A DNA stretch of 64,000 nucleotides from Stigmatella ashevillena (GTDB taxonomy: Bacteria; Myxococcota; Myxococcia; Myxococcales; Myxococcaceae), in assembly GCF_028368975.1 (NCBI RefSeq), contig NZ_JAQNDM010000002.1:2428007-2492006 (forward strand), written 5' to 3'. Positions within the stretch are counted from its first letter, which is position 1, and every line of letters starts with the position of its first letter. Both the position numbers and the translations under genes were made by a program. Shown here piece after piece: positions 16,117 to 24,748 of the stretch. Under the pieces are notes generated by a model. That model saw nothing but the letters and a program-made list of their open reading frames with translations, searched no databases and had not been told where the DNA came from.

Positions 16117-16794
16117 ATGGTGCAGGCCATCGTCACCGACATCGAGGGGACCACCTCGAGCCTGTCCTTCGTGAAGGAGGTGCTCTTCCCCTATTCGGCG
16201 AGCCACCTGCGGGACTTCCTCCACACCCACGGACAGGAGCCCCCGGTGCGCCGCCTGCTGGACGAAGCGCGCCAGTTGGACGGAGACGCGCGGGAGGACG
16301 AACAGCTCGTGAACACCCTGCTGCGCTGGATTCGAGAAGACCGGAAGTTCGGGGCCCTCAAGGGCTTGCAGGGCCTGCTGTGGGAAGAGGGCTACCGCCG
16401 CGGCGATTTCCTGGGCCACGTCTACGAGGATGCCGCGCGCCGGCTGCGCGAATGGCACGGGCGGGGGATTCGCCTCTACGTCTACTCCTCGGGCTCGGTG
16501 CAGGCGCAGGTGTCGCTCTTCCGCCACACGGCCTTTGGCGACCTCACCCCGCTCTTCCACGGCTACTTCGACACCCGCGTGGGAGGAAAGAAGGAAGCCG
16601 CCTCGTACGAAGCCATTCGCCGGGAGCTGGGCCTGCCGCCCGCAGACATCCTCTTCCTCTCGGACGTGAGGGAGGAACTGGACGCGGCGTCCTCCGCGGG
16701 CCTGCGCACCGGGTGTCTGGCCCGGGGCGAGGGCCCTCCGGTCGATCCGGGGCCTCATCCTGTGGCCAGGAGCTTCGATGACGTGTCACTGTGA
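16117..16794 (+). CDS. mtnC: Enolase-phosphatase MtnC
   Basis: This 225-residue HAD-superfamily bifunctional enolase-phosphatase converts 2,3-diketo-5-methylthiopentyl-1-phosphate to acireductone. Motif I is DIEGTTSS (nucleophile Asp8 in IVTDIEGTT), motif II is in YSSGS, and motif III/IV in GGKKEAASY and LFLSDVREELDAA. An in-frame start at 16072 lies inside mtnD; the ATG at 16117, 16 bases after the mtnD stop, places motif I at the usual position. The salvage steps before mtnB (mtnN/mtnP, mtnK, mtnA) are not in this window. Confidence 0.94.
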   Translation: MVQAIVTDIEGTTSSLSFVKEVLFPYSASHLRDFLHTHGQEPPVRRLLDEARQLDGDAREDEQLVNTLLRWIREDRKFGALKGLQGLLWEEGYRRGDFLGHVYEDAARRLREWHGRGIRLYVYSSGSVQAQVSLFRHTAFGDLTPLFHGYFDTRVGGKKEAASYEAIRRELGLPPADILFLSDVREELDAASSAGLRTGCLARGEGPPVDPGPHPVARSFDDVSL

Positions 16795-16910
16795 GTTTTT
16801 CTTGTGCGAGCCAGCGGCTCGGCTAACCCGTCGCGAAGCTCTCCCGATTCACGATTCCAGATTTCGATTGTTCGAGGTCCCTGGGCTCACTAGGCCGGGG
16901 GGCGCCATCC

Positions 16911-18578
16911 ATGAGTAATCTCGACCCCTATCTCCTGTCCCTCGTGGTCTTCCTTCCCCTCTTCTTCGTGGGGATTCTGGCGTTCATCCCGGCCCAGGAA
17001 CACGGACCCATCCGGGTCTTGGCCCTGCTGGGACTGCTGGCGGACGGAGCGGTGAGCCTCTGGGCGTGGCTGCGCTTCCAGCCCGCGGGGCCCGAGTTCC
17101 AATTGGAGCACCGCGCGAGCTTTCTCGAACTCGGCGGGGTGTCCTACCACGTGGGCGTGGATGGGCTGGCCATCTCGCTGGTGATGCTCACGGCCCTGCT
17201 CGGGCCGGTGGTGGTGCTGGCCAGTTGGCGCTCGGTGCAGGAGCGGGTGAAGGAGTTCCACCTGGCCCTCCTCGTGCTCCAGGTCTTCACGATGGGGGCC
17301 CTGGTGTCCCTGGACCTGATGCTCTTCTACATCTTCTTCGAGGCCTCGCTGCTGCCCACGGGCCTGCTGGTGGGCGTGTGGGGCGGAGCGCTGCGCAACA
17401 AGGCCAGCGCGCGCTACTTCCTGGCCTCGTTCGCGGGCAGCGTGCTCATGCTCGTGTCGCTGCTGGCGGTGTACAGCGTGGCGCTGCCGGTCGGACAGCG
17501 GACGTTCGACTACGCGCTCGTCTCCAACACCTTGCAGGAGGCGCACCGGGAGCTGGCCGCCTGCCGCACGCCGGTGGCCGAGTGCGGCGCGCTCTCCCCG
17601 CTGGCCCAGTCGGTGGGCACCTGGGGCACGTGGATCTTCGCCGGATTCGCCCTGGCCTTCGCGGTGAAGTCGGCCCTCTTCCCCGTGCACCGGTGGCTGG
17701 CCGAGACGCAGTCCGAGGCGCCCCGGGCCGCCTCGGTGCTCCTGGCCATCAAGCTGGGCGCGTTCGGCTTCTGGCGCTTCGGCTTCCCGCTGTTTCCTGA
17801 CGCCAGCCAGCAGTTCCGAGGCCTGCTCACGGTGCTGGCCGTCATCAGCATCGTCTACGGGGCGCTCATGTGCCTGGCCCAGCGCGACATCCGCCGGTTC
17901 CTGGCCTACGCGACCATCAGCCACCTGGGCAGCATCCTGCTGGGCATGCTGACCCTCACCGAGGAGGGGGCCACCGGCAGCGCCTACCACATGATCAACC
18001 AGGGCCTCTCCACCGCGGCGATCTTCCTCCTGGTGGGCTTTCTTCAGGAGCAGCGCGGCAGCAAGCAGGTGCAGGACTACGGCGGGCTGGCCCGGACGAT
18101 GCCCCGCTTCGCCGCCTCCTTCGTGCTCATCACCTTCAGCCTCATCGGCCTTCCGGGCACCAATGGCTTCGTCAGCGAGTTCCTCGTGCTGCTGGGCGCC
18201 TTCAAGAGCAACCTGAGCCCGGCGGTGGGCGCGCTGGCGGCCACAGGCGTCGTCCTCAGCGCGGCGTACATGCTGTGGCTGGTGCAGAAGGTGCTGTTTG
18301 GACCGGTGCGGCACCCGGAGAACCAGTCCCTGCGCGACCTTCACGGGCGGGAGTGGGTGATGACGATTCCGTTCCTGGTGCTGGTGGTGGTGCTGGGCGT
18401 CAAGCCCCAGCCCATCCTCGACCGGCTCGAGCCCGCCAGCCGCCGCTTCGTGGCGCGCTCGAGCGTGGGCATGGAAGGGGCCAACCCTCCCGCGGAGCTG
18501 CTCCGGGTGACGTCCTCACCGCTGCCCGAGCAGGCCTCGCGAGAGCTCGCACCGGACTTCGCCCACCGCGTGCAGTAG
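16911..18578 (+). CDS. nuoM: NADH-quinone oxidoreductase chain M (NuoM), isolated copy
   Basis: This 555-residue antiporter-like subunit has about 14 membrane helices. The helix-5 glutamate is in FFEASLLP (about residue 143) and the helix-7 lysine in FAVKSALFPVHRWL (about residue 252), both needed for proton translocation in complex I. The segment normally reading AHTEAPTAGSV reads ETQSEAPRAASV. The gene stands alone: no other nuo genes flank it, and the next gene is a porin. It may be a spare chain M, part of an antiporter-like complex, or the remnant of a split operon. The ATG at 16911 gives a normal first helix. Inner membrane. Confidence 0.88.
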   Translation: MSNLDPYLLSLVVFLPLFFVGILAFIPAQEHGPIRVLALLGLLADGAVSLWAWLRFQPAGPEFQLEHRASFLELGGVSYHVGVDGLAISLVMLTALLGPVVVLASWRSVQERVKEFHLALLVLQVFTMGALVSLDLMLFYIFFEASLLPTGLLVGVWGGALRNKASARYFLASFAGSVLMLVSLLAVYSVALPVGQRTFDYALVSNTLQEAHRELAACRTPVAECGALSPLAQSVGTWGTWIFAGFALAFAVKSALFPVHRWLAETQSEAPRAASVLLAIKLGAFGFWRFGFPLFPDASQQFRGLLTVLAVISIVYGALMCLAQRDIRRFLAYATISHLGSILLGMLTLTEEGATGSAYHMINQGLSTAAIFLLVGFLQEQRGSKQVQDYGGLARTMPRFAASFVLITFSLIGLPGTNGFVSEFLVLLGAFKSNLSPAVGALAATGVVLSAAYMLWLVQKVLFGPVRHPENQSLRDLHGREWVMTIPFLVLVVVLGVKPQPILDRLEPASRRFVARSSVGMEGANPPAELLRVTSSPLPEQASRELAPDFAHRVQ

Positions 18579-18608
18579 CCCCCGCACCGGGGCGTTTCCG
18601 GGAGGGCA

Positions 18609-18667
18609 TCCGTTATAACGGACGCAAGCGCTTGTCTGGCCGCTTGGGCGTCCGTTATATTGGACGC
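18609..18667 (+). promoter_or_regulatory. Double palindromic operator and promoter of the porin gene
   Basis: TCCGTTATAACGGA (18609-18622) is a perfect palindrome within a 20-base unit. A second related unit, GCGTCC-N8-GGACGC, lies at 18648-18667, centred 42 bases (four helical turns) downstream. A sigma-70-like promoter TTGTCT (18632-18637), 17-base spacer, TTATAT (18655-18660) uses the second palindrome as its -10 region. This is the layout expected of a repressor site. Confidence 0.7.
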
Positions 18668-18671
18668 GGCC

Positions 18672-19976
18672 ATGACGAAGGCACGCTTGTCCCTGTTTCT
18701 CACCCTGTTGCTGGCAACCACGCTCCCCGCCTGGGGCCAGACCGTCTCCTCCCCTCCCGCTCCGGGGTCGCAAGAGCCCACCGCCTCGGCTCCCGCAGCC
18801 ACTGCGGAGCCGGTTCCAGCCCCCACTCCCACCCCACTTCCGGCCCCACCGCCGCCTCCGGCCAGCCCCGCGCCCACCATCACCGCGGAGCCCGGACGAG
18901 GCATCCTCGTGAAGGGGCCCGGTGACCGCTACTCCCTCGGAATCCGGGCGCGAATCCAGTTCCGGGACACATTCCTTCACTTCGACCAGAGCGATACCAA
19001 CGAGATCAACATCCGGACGCTCCGGCTCACCGTGCACGGCAACGTGCTGTCGCCGGACCTGCGCTACACCATCCAGTTGGCCTTCGGCGGCAATGACTTC
19101 GAGACGGGCAGCAGCTCTCCCATCTTCGATGCCTTCGTGGATTACACCCGGTACCGGGATCTCAACATCCGCGTGGGGCAGTTCTTCGTTCCCTTCGACC
19201 GGGCCCGGACCATCCGCGAGTTCGCGCTCCAGATGGTCGACCGGCAGCAGGTGGTGCGCGAGCTGACGCTCGACCGGGACGTGGGCGTGATGTTCTCGTC
19301 CACCAACCTCTTCGGGCTGCACGAGTGGCTCGGCTACAACCTCTTCATCGGCGGAGGAGATGGACGCAACCGCTTCACGGCGTACGAGGCAGGGCCGATC
19401 GCCGTTCTGCGGCTCACGCTGCGGCCCTTCGGCACCTTCGATGACGACCAAGAAGGAGACCTGACGCGCGCGGCAAGGCCCCGGCTGACGTTCGGTCTGG
19501 CGGGCGCCTACAACTACCGGACCTCGCGCCGCAACAGCACCTACGGCACCGCCTTCACCGCCGGCACGGTGAACTACACGAACCTGGCCGCGGACCTGGT
19601 GTTCAAGTACCGGGGCTTCTCCCTGCTCGCCGAGGGGCTGTGGCGAAAAGCCAGCGAGGATGTACTTGAGGGAACCGTCAATGGCACCGTCACGCGCGAG
19701 CCCACCCGCTCCGGGTATGGCTACTTCGTTCAGGGCGGCTTCCTGGTGAGCCCCACGGTGGAGCTGACCGCGCGCTGGGAGGAACTCTTCGCCCGGCATG
19801 GCACGGATCCGCAGTTGCATCAGCTCGTCCAGACACAAGGCAAGCAGGTCGGCGGCGGCGCCAACGTCTACCTGAACGGCCATGCCTTCAAGCTGCAAGG
19901 CGACTACTTCTACATCTTTGGTCCCGAGGGAGAGCCCCGCCACCTCGCCCGCATTCAGCTCGACGCGAGCTTCTGA
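18672..19976 (+). CDS. OprP/OprO-type (phosphate-selective family) outer-membrane porin
   Basis: The 434-residue precursor starts with a clear signal peptide cleaved after about residue 22 (LPAWGQ), then a Pro/Ala-rich linker to residue 75 and a beta-barrel of the Porin_O_P type. Features include GIRARIQFRDTF, alternating amphipathic strands and a C-terminal Phe. Such porins form trimers passing anions such as phosphate, but the substrate here is not deducible. The ATG at 18672 is fixed by the signal peptide, yet it is only four bases after an operator-like palindrome and has no clear ribosome site, so the mRNA may be nearly leaderless. No pst or pho gene is adjacent. Confidence 0.85.
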   Translation: MTKARLSLFLTLLLATTLPAWGQTVSSPPAPGSQEPTASAPAATAEPVPAPTPTPLPAPPPPPASPAPTITAEPGRGILVKGPGDRYSLGIRARIQFRDTFLHFDQSDTNEINIRTLRLTVHGNVLSPDLRYTIQLAFGGNDFETGSSSPIFDAFVDYTRYRDLNIRVGQFFVPFDRARTIREFALQMVDRQQVVRELTLDRDVGVMFSSTNLFGLHEWLGYNLFIGGGDGRNRFTAYEAGPIAVLRLTLRPFGTFDDDQEGDLTRAARPRLTFGLAGAYNYRTSRRNSTYGTAFTAGTVNYTNLAADLVFKYRGFSLLAEGLWRKASEDVLEGTVNGTVTREPTRSGYGYFVQGGFLVSPTVELTARWEELFARHGTDPQLHQLVQTQGKQVGGGANVYLNGHAFKLQGDYFYIFGPEGEPRHLARIQLDASF

Positions 19977-20000
19977 GCCCACCCGGCCGCGAAGGGGGGC

Positions 20001-20978
20001 CTACCCCTCCTTCGCCAGGCCTTGCTGGGCATATCTGCGCGCGAGCACGGCGCAGACCATCAACTGGATCTGGTGGAACAGCATCAACGGCAGCACGATG
20101 GCCCCGACCGACGAGACGGGAAACAACACGCTCGCCATGGGCACCCCGCTGGCCAGGCTCTTCTTCGAGCCACAGAAGACGAGGGTGATTTCATCCTGGC
20201 GCGAAAAGCCGAGCCCGCGGCTGGCCAGGGTGGTCAGGACCAGGATGGCCGCCAGCAGGGCCGCGGAGAGTCCTCCGAGCAGCACCACGTCCTTCAGCCC
20301 CAGTTGCTGCCAGAGCCCATTCACGACCGCCTCGCTGAAGGCGGTGTAGACCACCAGCAGGATGGAGCCCCGGTCCACGAGGCTGAGGAGCTTGCGCTGG
20401 CGCTCGATCCAGGCGCCCACCCAGGGGCGCACGAGGTGGCCGGCCAAGAACGGAATGAACAACTGAACGAAGATGGCGCCGACGGCCCGCCCCGAGACAC
20501 CCCCGCCTTGGAGGTGCATCAGCAAGCCCACGAGCACCGGCGTCAGCACCACCCCCAGCAGGTTCGAGAGGGACGCGCTGCAAATGGCCGCCACCACGTT
20601 TCCGCCCGCCATCGACGTGAAGGCGATGGAGGACTGAACCGTGGAGGGCAACAGGCACAGAAACAGGAAGCCCTGCAAGAGACCGGGCTCCATCCATCCT
20701 GCGAGCACGCCTCGCAGCCCCCACCCCAGGAGGGGAAAGAGCACGAAGGTGGAGGCCAGCACCGTGAGGTGAAGCCTCCAGTTCGTGAGGCCCGCGAGGA
20801 TCGCGCTTCGCGAGAGCCGCGCGCCGTGAAGGAAGAAGAGCAGCGCGATGGCCGCGTGGGTGGTGGCGCTGAAGAGAGAGACAGCCTCCCCCCGGCAGGG
20901 CAGCACGGTGGCCACCCCCACGGTGGCGATGAGCGTCAGGGTGAAGGCGTCAGGGCGAAGGCGGGACAGGCTCGGCAT
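20001..20978 (-). CDS. SBF-like (bile acid:sodium symporter family, YfeH type) transporter
   Basis: This 325-residue protein has about ten membrane helices and matches the SBF-like family related to bile-acid/sodium symporters. Recognisable are LPSTVQSSIAFTSMAGGN, the family's crossed-helix region, and FCGSKKSLASGVPMA near the C-terminus. The substrate is unknown; members of this branch are poorly characterised. It is convergent with the porin gene (24 bases between stops). No hairpin terminator is obvious between them. Confidence 0.85.
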   Translation of the reverse strand: MPSLSRLRPDAFTLTLIATVGVATVLPCRGEAVSLFSATTHAAIALLFFLHGARLSRSAILAGLTNWRLHLTVLASTFVLFPLLGWGLRGVLAGWMEPGLLQGFLFLCLLPSTVQSSIAFTSMAGGNVVAAICSASLSNLLGVVLTPVLVGLLMHLQGGGVSGRAVGAIFVQLFIPFLAGHLVRPWVGAWIERQRKLLSLVDRGSILLVVYTAFSEAVVNGLWQQLGLKDVVLLGGLSAALLAAILVLTTLASRGLGFSRQDEITLVFCGSKKSLASGVPMASVLFPVSSVGAIVLPLMLFHQIQLMVCAVLARRYAQQGLAKEG

Positions 20979-21007
20979 GGCGTTCCTGCCCGCAGCATAG
21001 GCGGCTT

Positions 21008-22864
21008 CTACTTCAGGGAATCCATGTACGGACGGTGACTGTTCGTGAACTCGAAGTTCGCGAACGCATCCCAGTTCACCGACCAGGACATCAGCCCCCG
21101 GAGGCCCTTGTTGTTGGCTGGATTGCTCCGCAACGTGTAGGACCCGATCGAGGTCCCCTTGACCAAGGCATTCACTGCCTTCTGCACCTCGGCCGGAGAG
21201 GTATAGCCGCCGCCCGCGTTCACGTTGGCCGGCAACCCGATCGCCACCTGATCCGGGCGCAGCGCGGGGAAGACGCTGTTGGGGTTCTTGGCGACCGGGA
21301 AGCCCGCCAGCAGCATGTCCGTCATCGCCACGTGGAAGTCCGCGGTCCCCATGTTGTGGTACTGATCATCCAGGCCGGTGATCGGCCCCGAGTTGTAATC
21401 CTGCACTTGCAGCCAGCTAAGGATGTCGCGCACCGCGTAGATGACCGGCAGGTAGGCCCCCGCCCGGTTGTCGCAGGAGATGCAGCTGCCGCCGTAGAAG
21501 GAGTAGCCCAGCTGGACGAAGAACGTCTCGGGCGCCATGGTGAGCAGGAACTTCGTGCCGAAGCGCTCCCGCAGGGCCCGGATGGCGGCGATGAGGTTGG
21601 TGACGACTGGCGTCCTCGGGTTCTTGAAATCCGCGTCCCCGGCATCGAGGGACAGGGAGTGGCCCTCGAAATCGATGTCCATGCCATCAAACCCATACTT
21701 CTCGATGATGGAGCCCATCGAGTTGACGAAAGCCGTCCGGGACGTGGCGTTCTCCAGGCGGACCTGTCCGTTGGCCCCTCCGATGGAGATGATCACCTTC
21801 TTGCCCAGGCTCTGAAGATAGGCAACGTCCGCCTTGAAGTCCGCGTCGGTGGCATTGTACGGCGTAAAGCCAATCGTCCCGCCCGTGGCGCCATTCGTCG
21901 GCTCGGCGAAAGAGACGTTGATGACATCCCACTTGGTCGACACATTGCGCAGGCGGATGACGCCCGAGCCATTGTCGAAGTTGTGCCAGTAGCCCACGAG
22001 GATCTTGCTGGGGACATCCCCCGAGGTGGCCGGCTGCGTCTTGACGCTGAGCGCGCTGCTGGCGGCGGAACGGTTCCCGGCCGCATCCCGGGCCTTCACC
22101 GTGAAGCTGTAGGTGGTGTTGGCGTTCAGCCCAGACACCGTCGCGCTCGTGGCGCCCGTGGTGGTGGCCGCCGCGGAGGCCGAACCATTGGTGAAAACCT
22201 CATAACCCGTCACCGCCGTGTTGTCCGTCGAGGCGTTCCACGCCAGCGACACACTGCTGCTGGTCGTCCCCGTGGAGCGCAGGCTCGCAGGGACCGTCGG
22301 CGCCTGCGTGTCCGTGCTGGGCGGATTCGTCGTCACGCTGAAGGCCGAGCTGGCGGCGGAACGGTTTCCGGCCGCGTCCCGAGCCTTCACTGTGAAGGTA
22401 TACGTGGCGTTGGCATTCAGCCCGGACACCGTCACGCCCGTGGCGCCCGAGGTGGTGGCCACCGCGGTGGCTGAAGCGCTGGTGAAGACCTCGTAACCCG
22501 TCACCCCCACGTTGTCCGTGGAGGCATTCCAAGTCAGCGAGACGCTGTTGGACGTCTTCCCCGAGGACGCCAGGCCCGTCGGCGCGGTGGGCGCCTGGAC
22601 ATCAACGGACCCCGTCTTCTCCAGCCACAAGGCAGGAACGTTGGGCGGCTCCCAGCCTGGCAGGGATTGGTGCGGCTGGCGGCAGTCGTATCCCTTACCG
22701 CCATACGTGACGCTGTCCCCCACCACGTAATTGACGTACGCCGCCCACGCGCCGCGGTCCGCCGCGAGCGCCAGCGAGGGGAGGAGACTCACCAGGAGGG
22801 CCAAGACCGCCACCCCTGCGAACAACTTCTGACCTTGCGTCCGGGCTACTCCGTGCTGGTTCAT
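21008..22864 (-). CDS. Secreted GH18 chitinase with chitin-binding and two FnIII domains
   Basis: The 618-residue precursor has a signal peptide to about residue 34 (LALAADRG), a CBM5/12-like chitin-binding domain (about 38-82), two fibronectin III repeats (about 92-178 and 186-272) and a GH18 barrel (290-618). The catalytic motif is FDGMDIDFEG, with the acid Glu near residue 400. The architecture resembles ChiD-like chitinases; it cleaves chitin outside the cell. A TTG three bases upstream could be used, but the ATG at 22864 has a well-spaced GGAG. A TTGACC box lies upstream on the minus strand, but I am unsure of the -10. Confidence 0.93.
   Translation of the reverse strand: MNQHGVARTQGQKLFAGVAVLALLVSLLPSLALAADRGAWAAYVNYVVGDSVTYGGKGYDCRQPHQSLPGWEPPNVPALWLEKTGSVDVQAPTAPTGLASSGKTSNSVSLTWNASTDNVGVTGYEVFTSASATAVATTSGATGVTVSGLNANATYTFTVKARDAAGNRSAASSAFSVTTNPPSTDTQAPTVPASLRSTGTTSSSVSLAWNASTDNTAVTGYEVFTNGSASAAATTTGATSATVSGLNANTTYSFTVKARDAAGNRSAASSALSVKTQPATSGDVPSKILVGYWHNFDNGSGVIRLRNVSTKWDVINVSFAEPTNGATGGTIGFTPYNATDADFKADVAYLQSLGKKVIISIGGANGQVRLENATSRTAFVNSMGSIIEKYGFDGMDIDFEGHSLSLDAGDADFKNPRTPVVTNLIAAIRALRERFGTKFLLTMAPETFFVQLGYSFYGGSCISCDNRAGAYLPVIYAVRDILSWLQVQDYNSGPITGLDDQYHNMGTADFHVAMTDMLLAGFPVAKNPNSVFPALRPDQVAIGLPANVNAGGGYTSPAEVQKAVNALVKGTSIGSYTLRSNPANNKGLRGLMSWSVNWDAFANFEFTNSHRPYMDSLK
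22050..22560 (-). repeat. Internal FnIII duplication in the chitinase gene
   Basis: Two units of about 280 bases encode fibronectin III domains that are near-identical over their second halves (the NRSAASSA and YTFTVKARDAAG stretches). The similarity extends to the DNA, so the duplication is recent or kept alike by recombination. Confidence 0.75.
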
Positions 22865-22952
22865 CAAGACTCCCTCGGGAAAGCCTTGATAGATGGAACA
22901 GCCTAATTTTTCGGGTCAACTCGGCTTACCGGGGGAATCTCTGTCGGGCTCT

Positions 22953-22968
22953 GTGTGCCTTGGCACAC
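22953..22968. promoter_or_regulatory. Perfect 16-base palindrome upstream of the chitinase gene
   Basis: GTGTGCCTTGGCACAC reads GTGTGC-N4-GCACAC. It lies 89 bases upstream of the chitinase start and 26 bases after the stop of the preceding gene. It may be an operator for the chitinase promoter or a weak terminator; there is no T-run on the minus strand. Confidence 0.4.
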
Positions 22969-22993
22969 CCTCCCGAGGGCCCGTGCCCTGTCC

Positions 22994-23992
22994 TCAAAAG
23001 AAGCGTGCGCCCAATCCGAGGGTGAGCTGCCTGCCCCCCTTCCACGGCGCTTCGAACTGGTGCCAGTGAAGCTCGAGCGCGAGCGCTGACCCAGGGGCAA
23101 TCCTCCAATCCAAACCTGCCCCCACGGAGTAGGTCCAGGTCTGCCCGAACGTATGGACGGAGAAACCCGCCTGGAGGGACGGCGTGAGGATGGCGGGGCG
23201 GGGCGAGGCACGCACCAGCACGCCGAACGAGACCATCGGAGAGTTCGGACCCGCGCTGTTCGCACTCTCGAACATGTGGTGAAAGGCCGCTTGGGGTCCT
23301 GCTGCCACATAGGGACCGATCTGCGCGAGCGCATTGAGGCGCATGCCCACGCCGAGGTAGTCCGAGGACTCGTCAGCGTCGATCAGCAAGAGATTGGAAG
23401 CGAACAGTCCCACCTGTCCGAGGCCCGGCCACGACTCCCGCCCGCCGGATTCCGCCCAGATCTCCTCCGAAGCCCGCTTCGAGGACAGGAGAAGGGGTCC
23501 ATCCAAGGCACGCTCATACACCCTGTCCCAATCCGGAATGAGGCTTCCGACGAACGCGCCCAGCCCGCCGATCACGAGGGCTCCCCCCGCACCGATTATC
23601 CCACTCCACGGGAGGCATCCCTGCGACGTGGCACCATCCGCGAACAGGCAGAAGAACATGCCCAGCAATGCGCCTGCGGACAGGCCCGCCGCGGACCCAA
23701 CGGCCGCCCCCATCCCCACCTGGCGTCCCTGGACATACACCTCCCGGACACCGGACAACTGAAACGAGTCTGAACTGAACTCGGACACGCCGATGTCGAG
23801 GGTGAGGGACTGGGCGCTCATCTCCAGCAACCGGCCCTCCATGAAACCATTCTCGCCCACCAGCAGGACGGGCTCTCCCAACGCGCCCTCCACGGCACGG
23901 GAGGCTTTAGAGGGCGCGTCCGCTGCCAAAGGCGGCTCAGCGCGCACCGCGGTCCCCATCAAGAGATAAACCAGCAAGGACGCAATACGCAT
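22994..23992 (-). CDS. Hypothetical envelope protein with glycine-zipper and barrel-like C-terminus
   Basis: The 332-residue precursor has a short signal peptide (cleavage after AVRA, about residue 18), a small beta-rich domain (35-90), a Gly/Ala-rich hydrophobic hairpin (about 92-150) of glycine-zipper type, and a C-terminal half of alternating strands ending in Phe-Phe, as in outer-membrane barrels. I do not recognise a family. The gene starts 12 bases after the upstream lipoprotein gene and is probably in the same operon. A role in the outer membrane is inferred only from composition. Confidence 0.65.
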   Translation of the reverse strand: MRIASLLVYLLMGTAVRAEPPLAADAPSKASRAVEGALGEPVLLVGENGFMEGRLLEMSAQSLTLDIGVSEFSSDSFQLSGVREVYVQGRQVGMGAAVGSAAGLSAGALLGMFFCLFADGATSQGCLPWSGIIGAGGALVIGGLGAFVGSLIPDWDRVYERALDGPLLLSSKRASEEIWAESGGRESWPGLGQVGLFASNLLLIDADESSDYLGVGMRLNALAQIGPYVAAGPQAAFHHMFESANSAGPNSPMVSFGVLVRASPRPAILTPSLQAGFSVHTFGQTWTYSVGAGLDWRIAPGSALALELHWHQFEAPWKGGRQLTLGLGARFF

Positions 23993-24004
23993 GGAGGGGA
24001 TGCC

Positions 24005-24499
24005 TCAGGGCTGGCAGTTGACGACGTTCACCGTGAGGGTGACTTCCTTGAGATGGTAGGCACTGTCAATCGCCAAGTAGCTCACGTAATACGTGCCCGC
24101 CACGGAGGCATCGGGCCCCGGACCGAAGTCATCCGGGTCCGTGCTGCCCGGAATCGAGTCTCCATCGTCATCCCCCGTGTTGAACTTGTTCACGGTCAGG
24201 GGGTTGCCACAGGCATCCTCCGCGGTCACGGAAGGGGGCTGCCAGGTGTCCACGCCACACTGAAGCGTGATGACGCTGTCGCTGATGTTGAAGGTGGGCG
24301 GGGGGCTGCTGTGGGTCACCGTGCACGGATCGCCGTCCAGCGCCACGTTCTGCGCCTGCTTCTCCATGTCACGGTCCTCCCCTGTTTCCAACCCGTCCGC
24401 CGGGTGGCCGCAGGCGCTGGCCGCGAGTGCAAGCGTGGCAAGTGCGCAGAAAAGCGAGGAGCGCTTCAGGGGCTGAGCATTGAGCAAGAGACGACTCAT
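24005..24499 (-). CDS. Putative lipoprotein with one Ig-like (DUF5011-type) domain
   Basis: This 164-residue protein has a signal peptide ending in a non-canonical lipobox (LAASAC, Cys about residue 30), a short linker and one immunoglobulin-like domain with GTYYVSYLAIDSAYHL, reminiscent of DUF5011/HYR repeats. The domain includes an acidic Gly/Asp-rich loop (DDDGDSIPGSTDPDD), which could bind calcium, and paired cysteines. ATG at 24499 has GGAGG eight bases upstream. A longer frame to 24694 is unlikely, since it would place the lipobox 95 residues in. It is the first gene of a leftward pair with the glycine-zipper protein. Confidence 0.7.
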   Translation of the reverse strand: MSRLLLNAQPLKRSSLFCALATLALAASACGHPADGLETGEDRDMEKQAQNVALDGDPCTVTHSSPPPTFNISDSVITLQCGVDTWQPPSVTAEDACGNPLTVNKFNTGDDDGDSIPGSTDPDDFGPGPDASVAGTYYVSYLAIDSAYHLKEVTLTVNVVNCQP

Positions 24500-24526
24500 G
24501 GTGCTGTCCTCCAAGGGGGTTATCTC

Positions 24527-24546
24527 CTCGGGCCAAAGGGCCCGAG
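24527..24546. other. Perfect 8-bp stem-loop in the lipoprotein leader
   Basis: CTCGGGCC-AAAG-GGCCCGAG lies 28 bases upstream of the start at 24499 and just before its GGAGG. As RNA it would form a very stable tetraloop hairpin next to the ribosome site. It may be an attenuator or a stabilising 5' cap structure. Confidence 0.45.
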
Positions 24547-24748
24547 CGAGTCCTGCGCAGAGCAGAACGGACGTCCTCGGAGATCTTCCCGGCCCGGAAG
24601 GCGATTTCATTCCCCCTCCTCTGTCCGCGCCTCCCTCCCCAACATTACCAAACCGTATAGTTCCCGAAAAAAACCAGCAATCCACGGTGTGCATGATGGA
24701 AGCTGTCCGGGCATGGCGCTCGGACGCTTCGCGGAGCTGGAGAGACCC

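Noticed and set aside
16795-16910. Terminator after mtnC (GAGCC-AGC-GGCTC)
   Set aside because: Only a 5-bp stem with the T-run on the wrong side; not convincing.
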